From an uncultured Neptuniibacter sp. (GTDB lineage Bacteria; Pseudomonadota; Gammaproteobacteria; Pseudomonadales; Balneatricaceae): a stretch of 64,000 nt of DNA. The notes below the pieces were generated by a model. The model was not told the DNA's origin, ran no database searches, and saw only the letters and a list, made by a program, of their open reading frames with translations. Positions 21,748-27,816 of the stretch are shown in pieces. Location of the stretch: NCBI RefSeq assembly GCF_947498015.1, contig NZ_CANMIR010000005.1, positions 223,551 through 287,550 of the forward strand. The letters are read 5' to 3'. Positions within the stretch are counted from its first letter, which is position 1. Each line of letters starts with the position of its first letter. Position numbers and translations under genes: made by a program.

Positions 21748-21824
21748 TGATCGTGATCTGTTTAAATCACATGCTTATGTTTAGTTGTTGATTTGTAAGG
21801 GGTTTGTCAGGATTTTTTGTGTTT

Positions 21825-21840
21825 TGGCACAGCTTCTGCA
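21825..21840 (+). promoter_or_regulatory. Sigma-54 promoter of the channel-kinase-cyanase operon
   Basis: TGGCACAGCTTCTGCA has the -24 GG (21826-21827) and -12 GC (21838-21839) with exactly ten bases between them, and matches TGGCAC-N5-TTGCA at all but one fixed base. Transcription would begin near 21850, a few bases before the first leader hairpin. This points to RpoN and an enhancer-binding protein such as NtrC, hence nitrogen control. Confidence 0.75.
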
Positions 21841-21854
21841 TTAGCTAACGTAAA

Positions 21855-21949
21855 TTGATCAATGGCGATCAAAGGATAAAAAAGACTCTACGGGACAACG
21901 GCGTCCACGCTGCTCTTGCTGATGCGAGAGGAGGGTGGCGCTTTTTTTT
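21855..21949 (+). promoter_or_regulatory. ANTAR-type (NasR/NasT) antitermination leader RNA
   Basis: Two small hairpins have six-base loops with A at position 1 and G at position 4. Hairpin 1 is TTGATC-AATGGC-GATCAA (21855-21872). Hairpin 2 is GGAC-AACGGC-GTCC (21893-21906). They are separated by 20 bases, and the 3' arm of hairpin 2 overlaps the 5' arm of the terminator at 21901-21949. This is the arrangement described for ANTAR-domain antiterminators of nitrate/nitrite assimilation operons: protein binding stabilises the hairpins and prevents the terminator. The leader starts at the expected sigma-54 start point. No ANTAR protein is encoded in this window. Confidence 0.8.
21901..21949 (+). 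terminator. Leader attenuator terminator
   Basis: The outer stem is GCG-(T)-CCAC (21901-21908) with GTGGCGC (21935-21941). The inner stem is CTCTTGC (21913-21919) with GCGAGAG (21924-21930) and a TGAT loop. Eight T residues follow (21942-21949). It lies 52 bases before the channel gene and overlaps ANTAR hairpin 2, so it acts as a conditional terminator. Confidence 0.85.
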
Positions 21950-22000
21950 CGCTACTGCTCAGCAGTGCATCGCTTAACCAAAAAATAGAGGGGCCCTATT

Positions 22001-22840
22001 ATGGCGTACTTAGAACCCAGTGAATTTGCGACCAAAATGGTCGATGCAGGTGAACAGAAGATCTTCATGTCCACCAAGGACACCTATATTCGTGCTTTTA
22101 TGGCGGGTGCGATCCTGGCGTTGGCGGCATTCTTTGCGATTACCGTCATCACTAAAACCGGCAACCCGTTATTAGGTGCATTACTCTTCCCTGTCGGTTT
22201 CATCATGCTCTATCTGATGAAATTTGACCTGCTCACCGGGGTGTTCACTCTGGTGCCGCTGGCTGTGATTGATAAACGTCCGGGATGCACCATGAATCAG
22301 CTGTGGCGTAACTGGGGACTGGTGTTTCTCGGTAACCTGTCAGGCGCTTTGATGGTGGCTTTCTTTGCCTCCTTTATTCTGACCTATGGTTATCAGGTGG
22401 AAGGCGGTGCAGTGGCCGATAAGGTCAGTGCGATCGGGGAATCGAGGACCCTGGGTTACAAAGAGCAGGGTGTTCTGGGTTGGTTCACCATCTTTATCCG
22501 CGGCATGCTGTGTAACTGGATGGTCTCTATGGGTGTGGTAGGTGCCATGATCTCGACCTCTGCTGGTAGCAAAATGGCAGCGATGTGGATGCCGATCATG
22601 CTCTTCTTCTACATGGCTTTCGAGCACTCAATCGTAAATATGTTCCTGTTCCCATTCTCTATGATCATGGGAGGTGATTTCACCATTATGGAATACCTGA
22701 TCTGGAATGAGATTCCAACGGCTCTGGGTAACCTGTTCGGTGGCTTCCTGCTGGTAGGTCTGCCACTTTACCTGACGCATGTTAAAGAGAGTAAAGCGCG
22801 CAAAGCGGCGGATTCAATGAAACCCGTTGCAGCCCTTTAA
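22001..22840 (+). CDS. Formate/nitrite transporter (FNT) family channel
   Basis: A 279-residue FNT protein (FocA/NirC/HSC family) with six membrane helices that forms pentameric channels for small monovalent anions. The conserved pore His is H209 in FEHSIVNMF, at the same number as in FocA. GAGGGG lies seven bases before the ATG. It is the first gene after the ANTAR leader and precedes a phosphatase/kinase fusion and cyanase. The substrate is not readable from sequence. Given the leader type and neighbours, nitrite is most likely and cyanate is possible; formate is less likely. Confidence 0.9.
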   Translation: MAYLEPSEFATKMVDAGEQKIFMSTKDTYIRAFMAGAILALAAFFAITVITKTGNPLLGALLFPVGFIMLYLMKFDLLTGVFTLVPLAVIDKRPGCTMNQLWRNWGLVFLGNLSGALMVAFFASFILTYGYQVEGGAVADKVSAIGESRTLGYKEQGVLGWFTIFIRGMLCNWMVSMGVVGAMISTSAGSKMAAMWMPIMLFFYMAFEHSIVNMFLFPFSMIMGGDFTIMEYLIWNEIPTALGNLFGGFLLVGLPLYLTHVKESKARKAADSMKPVAAL

Positions 22841-22874
22841 CCGCTAACACTTCAGATATGTATCTGATCAACAG

Positions 22875-22904
22875 ATCCGGCAACCACTCGGGTTGTCGGA
22901 TTTT
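22875..22904 (+). terminator. Hairpin between channel gene and kinase gene
   Basis: An 11-bp stem with one G-T pair (ATCCGGCAACC at 22875-22885, GGTTGTCGGAT at 22891-22901) is followed by four T residues. It could reduce expression of the kinase and cyanase relative to the channel. Confidence 0.55.
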
Positions 22905-22955
22905 CCCTTCTGAACACAGTGGGTCTCTATCCCGATATCGATGTGAGCTGCCCCT

Positions 22956-24689
22956 ATGAGCAAGCAACTTAAGATAAGTACAGGGCACTGTTCAGATAAA
23001 GGTGTTAAGCCTCTGAATCAGGACTTTCACGGTGCGGTCGTACCTAAAGAGCCGCAGCTCAGCCTGAAAGGTGTGGCCTTAGCGTTGGCAGATGGCATCA
23101 GCAGCAGTGATGTCAGTCAGATCGCCAGTGAAACGGCGGTAAAAAGCTTTCTGGAGGACTTCTATAGCACCTCCGATGCCTGGACGGTTCGACGCTCCGG
23201 GGAGCGCGTGCTGGAGTCGATCAATGGCTGGCTGTTCTCACAGACTCAGCGTAGTGAGCACCGTTTTAATAAAGACAAAGGCTATGTGTGTACCTTGAGT
23301 GCACTGGTGTTCAAGGCGCAGATCGCTCATCTGTTCCATATCGGTGATAGCCGTATCTATCGACTGCGTGGTGGCGGTATCGAGCAGCTCACCAAAGATC
23401 ACCGGGTTTGGAAATCCAAAAATGAGAGCTATCTGAGCCGGGCGTTAGGGGTGACGTTGAACTTAGAGTTGGATTATCAGCAACAACCCTTGAAGGAGGG
23501 CGATATCTATCTGCTCTGTACCGATGGTGTCTATGAGTTCAGTGAAGCACAGGAGCTGCTCGATACGCTGGATCAACATAGCGCTGATCTGGATAAAGCT
23601 GCGCAGGTCATCGTGGAGAGGGCGCTTGAGAATGGCAGTAGCGATAACCTGACCCTGCAGATTGCACGGGTTGATCAACTGCCGCAGGTGGCTAGTTCTC
23701 TGCAGCAGCAGGTTGAACAGCTTGCCCTGCCGCCACTTCTGCAAGCGCGTGATCAGTTCGATGGCTACCGCATCCTGCGGGAGATGCATGCCAACAGTCG
23801 CAGTCGGGTCTATCTGGCCGAGGATCTGGAATCGAAAACACAGGTCGTTCTGAAAACCCCCTCGGTTGATCTCAGTGGGGATCCTGCTTATCTGGAAAGT
23901 TTTCTGATGGAGGAGTGGGTCGCCCGCCGTATCAACAGTGCCCATGTGATGAAAGCTGGGTTGCAGAGCCGTGAGCGAAACTATCTCTACACCGTGATGG
24001 AGTATATCGAGGGGCAAACCCTCGCCCAGTGGCTGAGGGATCACCCCTCTCCGGATCTGGAGAGTTCACGCAATATCATTGAGCAGATCGGCAAGGGGCT
24101 GCTCGCGATGCACCGTAAGGAGATTCTGCATCAGGATCTGCGTCCGGAAAATATCATGATCGATAGCAGTGGCACGGTGAAAATCATCGACTTCGGCGCT
24201 GTCCGCGTCGCCGGTATTGTTGAAGCTGAGAACACCTTGGCACAGCCCGAATGGCAAGGCACAGCGATGTATATGGCGCCTGAGTATTTTGTTGGTGAGG
24301 TGATCTCGAACCGATCCGATCTCTACTCGTTGGCGACGATCGCCTACCACCTGCTCTCCGGCCGATTTCCTTACGGTACCGGTATGGCTAAAGCGAAAAG
24401 TGCAGCGGCGCAACACCGGCTGAAGTACTGCTCCGTACTGGATGATGAGAGGGAACTGCCGGTTTGGCTGGATGAAACCCTGCGTAAAGCGTTACAGCCG
24501 AGTCCGTACAAACGCTACTCAGAGCTGTCTGAGTTCCTTTACGACCTGCGTCATCCCAACCCGGCATACCTGAGTAAAACGCGTCCACCGTTGTTGGAAA
24601 GAAACCCCCTGCTTTTCTGGAAAAGCCTCTCTTTTGGGCTGGCAGCGACGACTGCTGGCTTACTGGCTTATATCCATACCTATCTATAA
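22956..24689 (+). CDS. PP2C phosphatase - Ser/Thr kinase fusion, membrane-anchored
   Basis: A 577-residue bifunctional signalling protein. Residues 1-240 are a PP2C-type phosphatase with metal motifs LADG (D46), GDSR (D131), TDG (D190) and SSDN (D230). Residues 268-530 are a Hanks-type kinase: K300 in VVLK, E320, a catalytic loop HQDLRPEN (392-399) with HQD instead of HRD, and DFG at 412-414. A single membrane helix ends the protein (about 558-574), so both domains are cytoplasmic. In Pseudomonas a similar fusion lies beside nitrate assimilation genes. Here it follows the FNT channel and precedes cyanase; it may control the channel or nitrogen enzymes by phosphorylation, which is inference. 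Confidence 0.88.
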   Translation: MSKQLKISTGHCSDKGVKPLNQDFHGAVVPKEPQLSLKGVALALADGISSSDVSQIASETAVKSFLEDFYSTSDAWTVRRSGERVLESINGWLFSQTQRSEHRFNKDKGYVCTLSALVFKAQIAHLFHIGDSRIYRLRGGGIEQLTKDHRVWKSKNESYLSRALGVTLNLELDYQQQPLKEGDIYLLCTDGVYEFSEAQELLDTLDQHSADLDKAAQVIVERALENGSSDNLTLQIARVDQLPQVASSLQQQVEQLALPPLLQARDQFDGYRILREMHANSRSRVYLAEDLESKTQVVLKTPSVDLSGDPAYLESFLMEEWVARRINSAHVMKAGLQSRERNYLYTVMEYIEGQTLAQWLRDHPSPDLESSRNIIEQIGKGLLAMHRKEILHQDLRPENIMIDSSGTVKIIDFGAVRVAGIVEAENTLAQPEWQGTAMYMAPEYFVGEVISNRSDLYSLATIAYHLLSGRFPYGTGMAKAKSAAAQHRLKYCSVLDDERELPVWLDETLRKALQPSPYKRYSELSEFLYDLRHPNPAYLSKTRPPLLERNPLLFWKSLSFGLAATTAGLLAYIHTYL

Positions 24690-24710
24690 ATTGAAAATGA
24701 GGAACTGAGC

Positions 24711-25160
24711 ATGATCAGTAATCGTGAAGAAGTCACCGCATTAATACTCGCTAAGAAAGTTGCCAAAGGGGTTCAGTGGAAGGAGGTCGCGGATGCGATC
24801 GGCCTATCAAAAGAGTGGACCACAGCCGCTTGTCTGGGCCAGATGACTTTCAATAAAGAGCAGGCCACGATTGTGGGTGAGATCTTTGATCTGCCTGATG
24901 AAGCCGTTGCCTGGTTGCAGATCGTGCCTTACAAAGGCTCACTGCCGACAGAGGTCCCGACTGATCCATTGATCTACCGCTGGTATGAGGTGGTGAATGT
25001 CTATGGCAGCACCATCAAAGAGCTGATCCATGAGGAGTTTGGAGATGGCATCATGAGCGCGATCGACTTCTCCATGGATATCCAGCGCGAAGAGAACCCC
25101 AACGGTGATCGCGTAAACGTTGTGCTCTCCGGGAAATTCCTCCCCTATAGAAGCTATTAA
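24711..25160 (+). CDS. cynS: Cyanate hydratase (cyanase)
   Basis: Cyanase converts cyanate and bicarbonate to ammonia and carbon dioxide. The 149-residue protein has an N-terminal helical DNA-binding-like fold and the C-terminal catalytic domain. The three catalytic residues are R90, E93 and S116 (R96, E99 and S122 in Escherichia coli, offset six). The C-terminal GKFLPYRSY block is typical. It starts 21 bases after the kinase stop with a GAGGAA ribosome site, so it belongs to the same operon. No cynABD transporter or cynR is nearby, so the FNT protein is the only candidate importer in the operon. Confidence 0.96.
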   Translation: MISNREEVTALILAKKVAKGVQWKEVADAIGLSKEWTTAACLGQMTFNKEQATIVGEIFDLPDEAVAWLQIVPYKGSLPTEVPTDPLIYRWYEVVNVYGSTIKELIHEEFGDGIMSAIDFSMDIQREENPNGDRVNVVLSGKFLPYRSY

Positions 25161-25169
25161 GCGGAAGCA

Positions 25170-25261
25170 GGGGAGCGGCTCTGCCCCACGCTCTGCCCCA
25201 CGCTCTGCCCTGCATCACTCCAAAGAGAGCGGCTATGGCTTGAAATTAAGCGCCGCTCCCC
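25170..25261 (+). repeat. Inverted repeat with internal 12-bp tandem repeat
   Basis: A perfect 10-bp inverted repeat, GGGGAGCGGC (25170-25179) and GCCGCTCCCC (25252-25261), brackets 72 bases. Inside it the 12-mer CTCTGCCCCACG is repeated 2.7 times in tandem (25179-25210). It lies between cynS and the DUF1820 gene and could act as an mRNA boundary. Confidence 0.65.
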
Positions 25262-25303
25262 CATATAGCCAGTCAACTGACAGTTTGGAAATAGTGGGTA
25301 ATC

Positions 25304-25624
25304 ATGGCTAAAGAAGACCGTATCTACCGTGTGATCTTTGTGAATCAGGATCAGGTGTTCGAAATCTATGCAAAGCATGTCTATCAGAGTGATATGTGGG
25401 GCTTCCTCGAGGTGGAGGAGTTTGTCTTTGGCAACCGCTCAGAACTGGTGATCGATCCCGGTGAGGAGAAACTGAAGAATCAGTTTAGCGGCGTGAAGCG
25501 CTCCTATATCCCGAACCATGCGGTGATCCGTATCGATGAGGTGGAGCATGAGGGCACCCCCAAAATCACGGAAGCCAAAGGTACGATTACCGCATTCCCG
25601 ATGGCGCCTGCGCCCAAAAAATAG
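25304..25624 (+). CDS. DUF1820 family protein
   Basis: A 106-residue soluble protein matching the DUF1820 family: RVIFVNQDQVFEIYAK near the N-terminus, a GFLEVEEFVFG segment and the conserved HAVIRIDEVE. The family is widespread in gammaproteobacteria and has no assigned function. It is 143 bases downstream of cynS, behind a repeat structure, so co-transcription with the operon is uncertain. A hairpin follows its stop. Confidence 0.85.
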   Translation: MAKEDRIYRVIFVNQDQVFEIYAKHVYQSDMWGFLEVEEFVFGNRSELVIDPGEEKLKNQFSGVKRSYIPNHAVIRIDEVEHEGTPKITEAKGTITAFPMAPAPKK

Positions 25625-25630
25625 GCTCGG

Positions 25631-25661
25631 TTGCGCACGGGTTCCCAATAACGGTGCGCAA
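25631..25661 (+). terminator. Hairpin after the DUF1820 gene
   Basis: A perfect 8-bp stem (TTGCGCAC at 25631-25638, GTGCGCAA at 25654-25661) starts seven bases after the stop codon. There is no strong T run. The following 250 bases up to the cassette array hold no convincing gene. Confidence 0.5.
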
Positions 25662-25862
25662 ATCTCCCCCGATAGCCGGACTCACAGCCGAGGCCATAGC
25701 CTCTCCCTGTGCTGTACTAATCTACAGTTTTCATCCTGTCACGGCCTGTGCGAGGATAGAGGGACAATTTTGTACTTTTCTCCATGGAGGAGAAAACCTC
25801 AGGCAGGGAAAGGCCATGCAGTTCAAACAGATACACCCTATCCCTGATTTTTATTCAAGAAG

Positions 25863-25908
25863 ATATACGTCAAATTGTCGCAATTAAACACGACACTCTG
25901 ACGTATAT
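25863..25908. repeat. Hairpin at the left edge of the cassette array
   Basis: A perfect 10-bp inverted repeat (ATATACGTCA at 25863-25872, TGACGTATAT at 25899-25908) has a further 5-bp inner stem (TGTCG at 25876-25880, CGACA at 25891-25895) and a 10-base loop. It ends six bases before the first GTTATAC core. It does not have attC box layout. It may be an operator, part of an attI-like or decayed recombination site, or a structural element. Confidence 0.5.
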
Positions 25909-25939
25909 TTAGCTGTTATACGTACGCTGATTCGAACCT

Positions 25940-26608
25940 ATGAAGCTAAATTCCAAGATTAACAATGTTATTTTGGTCTTCTTTGTACTTTTTGGCCTAA
26001 GCCACTTGGTGCGTGAATTCCTCATAGACTTCTCCATTTCGGACATGTCTTCTTCTGAAGCCTATTTGGAATGGGGAATTCGGGTCGTACGAGATATTGG
26101 CTGGTATGGCGCTTTTATAACTGCATTTTCCTACGGGGTTTTCAAATTCCGCCGAAACGGGTTCGAGGCGTCCTTCAAATACCTCCTTTGTGGCTTATGT
26201 GGGTTTGTAATCTCCATAGTGATGGCTGCGTACTCTCTGCACATCGCTGAAAGCAACTTATCTGCAACCAAGCTCCCGGAGAAAATCGCCGAAGTCGTGA
26301 ACCAGGCATACAATGACTCCTCCCTTCCATTAGAGAGGCGTCACCAAGTCACTTTGCTTCACGCTCAGAGTGCTTACGTTATGGGAGAAGAACTCCAAAA
26401 GTATCTTGGCTTAGACGGTAGCTTAAAAGACTACGAACCAACCCCTGAGGAAAGGGCCGACAGGAAAAATGCCCTACACCACAAGGAAATCATGGCGTGG
26501 CTCATTGATAGCTTGCGCAGTTCTTTTTGGGTGACATCCGGTGCCTTTTTTTTCGCATGCATAGCCGGGTTGGTCGCATCGAGCGTATATGGAAGAAATC
26601 ACGTATAA
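25940..26608 (+). CDS. Cassette 1: multi-pass membrane protein of unknown function
   Basis: A 222-residue protein that I do not recognise. It has hydrophobic segments at about residues 9-27, 47-66 and 80-102 and a last one at about 195-216, with a charged soluble loop (103-190) between the third and fourth. The stop codon TAA is embedded in the attC R'' box, which is typical of cassette genes. It starts 19 bases after the GTTATAC core. There is no catalytic motif I can name. Confidence 0.7.
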   Translation: MKLNSKINNVILVFFVLFGLSHLVREFLIDFSISDMSSSEAYLEWGIRVVRDIGWYGAFITAFSYGVFKFRRNGFEASFKYLLCGLCGFVISIVMAAYSLHIAESNLSATKLPEKIAEVVNQAYNDSSLPLERRHQVTLLHAQSAYVMGEELQKYLGLDGSLKDYEPTPEERADRKNALHHKEIMAWLIDSLRSSFWVTSGAFFFACIAGLVASSVYGRNHV

Positions 26609-26686
26609 CAAACAGGTCAAGTTTGCCCTACGGGCGGGACACTTCGCGGCAATGCCGCTTCGTGCCCCTTACCTGGGGCGTTAGGT
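26603..26686 (+). repeat. attC site 1
   Basis: An 84-bp attC runs from R'' GTATAAC (26603-26609) to R' GTTAGGT (26680-26686). Inside are an outer pair CAGGT/ACCTG and a central stem GGGACAC.../...GTGCCC in which one A is unpaired, like the extrahelical base of attC bottom strands. It separates cassettes 1 and 2. Confidence 0.9.
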
Positions 26687-26694
26687 GCACACAG

Positions 26695-27264
26695 ATGACC
26701 GACACTATCGAGAATTACAATGAGATCGCCTGGAGGCTTCATCAAGAAGTAGAGATGGTCAAATTTCTTATAGGGCAACAAAGTGATGCAAAAAACATTG
26801 AACGATTACGACGAGTTTATGTACGTTCGGTATTTTCCTTCATTGAAGGTATAACGTTTCAACTCAAGCAAATTGCCCTTGAGAGAGCCGTAGCTAACAG
26901 AGTCACATTTTCTGCTGCCGAACTTGCTTTACTCAATGAAGAAAAGTACAAGCTTAAGGACTCCGGCGAAGCTGACTTAACCTTTGAAATGCTAGAACTC
27001 CAATCAAATATAAAATTCGCGGCAAAGTCATTCATAAAAGCTTTAGATTCAACGTATACCGCCACATACTCCGATAGCGGTTGGGGTTCCCTAAAGAGTG
27101 CTAAAGGAATTCGTAATCGGCTAACACACCCTAAGACGCCTCACAGCATAGAAATTACAGACAGCGATTTTATTACTATAGAAGATGCTTTTGAGTGGTA
27201 CTGGGAATGGTTCATAAAACTGCTGGATGAAACGGGATTTCATTCTCAGGTGAACGGCACCTAA
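26695..27264 (+). CDS. Cassette 2: HEPN-like protein
   Basis: A 189-residue, mainly helical soluble protein with no named match by eye. The ATG at 26695 is nine bases after the attC core; a longer open frame runs back into the previous cassette but must be discarded because it crosses the recombination point. Residues R140-N-R-L-T-H145 form an R-x4-H motif preceding a proline, as in HEPN-domain ribonucleases (Rx4-6H). HEPN proteins are common toxins and phage-defence effectors. No antitoxin gene accompanies it within the cassette. The stop TAA lies in R'' of attC 2. Confidence 0.72.
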   Translation: MTDTIENYNEIAWRLHQEVEMVKFLIGQQSDAKNIERLRRVYVRSVFSFIEGITFQLKQIALERAVANRVTFSAAELALLNEEKYKLKDSGEADLTFEMLELQSNIKFAAKSFIKALDSTYTATYSDSGWGSLKSAKGIRNRLTHPKTPHSIEITDSDFITIEDAFEWYWEWFIKLLDETGFHSQVNGT

Positions 27265-27324
27265 CAAACAAATCAATCAAGGACTCAGCACTGCGTGCTG
27301 AGCCCATTATTCAGGGCGTTAGGT
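27259..27324 (+). repeat. attC site 2
   Basis: A 66-bp attC with R'' ACCTAAC (27259-27265) and R' GTTAGGT (27318-27324). The stem CTCAGCAC/GTGCTGAG is perfect, is flanked by GG/CC and contains one unpaired A before CTCAGCAC. Outer boxes are fully complementary. Confidence 0.93.
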
Positions 27325-27350
27325 GTCATAACAGAGACGAGGATAAATGA

Positions 27351-27761
27351 GTGGAAAGTCGAATTCCTTTACCAACGGACAATATCTATAAATTCTATGC
27401 TTTATTTGGTCTTTTGCTAGCTGTGTTTGGTTCTGGTGGATTAATTTACGTTAACCAATCGACTAATAATTTAATCTACGATACTACTGTTGAATATCAG
27501 ACACTTAAGCATAAGCCAGAAACTGTTCGTTCATTGGCTGAGGAGGCTCGTTACCACGTATTGGATAGCAAGCTCAAAATAGCAACTCAGAATAAGAAAT
27601 TTTACTTAATTTGTATTGGCGTAATCATATTTGTCGGTGTCTTTATGATTGGGTATGGCTTCAGAGTTTGGCACACTGTCATTCAACCTATGCAAGATGA
27701 AATAACTAGATTAAATATTAAAAAGCTAAAGCAAGAAGTGGGTGAAGAAGAAAACACCTAA
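27351..27761 (+). CDS. Cassette 3: small two-TM membrane protein
   Basis: A 136-residue protein of unknown function. Hydrophobic helices lie at about residues 14-34 and 83-103. The segment between them (about 35-82) and the C-terminal tail (about 107-136, charged and helical, likely coiled coil) are hydrophilic. The start is a GTG at 27351 with GAGG eight bases upstream; the ATG four bases before it opens a frame of only 14 codons. The stop overlaps attC 3. Base composition is richer in A and T than the chromosomal neighbours, in line with transfer. Confidence 0.65.
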   Translation: MESRIPLPTDNIYKFYALFGLLLAVFGSGGLIYVNQSTNNLIYDTTVEYQTLKHKPETVRSLAEEARYHVLDSKLKIATQNKKFYLICIGVIIFVGVFMIGYGFRVWHTVIQPMQDEITRLNIKKLKQEVGEEENT

Positions 27762-27810
27762 CAAGGAAAGGCATCCGACGCATACTGCGCGGCTGCTTTA
27801 AGCGTTATAA
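27756..27810 (+). repeat. attC site 3
   Basis: A 55-bp short attC with R'' ACCTAAC (27756-27762) and R' GTTATAA (27804-27810). The inner stem CCG-A-CGC pairs with GCG-CGG and leaves the A extrahelical. It is shorter than the others but has all boxes. Confidence 0.85.
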
Positions 27811-27816
27811 GGCTAA

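Noticed and set aside
21752-21769. GTGAT-N8-ATCAC as a CRP/FNR site upstream of the channel operon
   Set aside because: The half-site spacing is four bases too long for CRP or FNR.
25816-25887. Short 23-codon open frame before the cassette array
   Set aside because: No good ribosome site or recognisable product; it overlaps the hairpin at the array edge.
26527-26694. N-terminal extension of the cassette 2 gene
   Set aside because: It crosses the attC site and overlaps the cassette 1 gene; the ATG at 26695 just after the core is the proper start.
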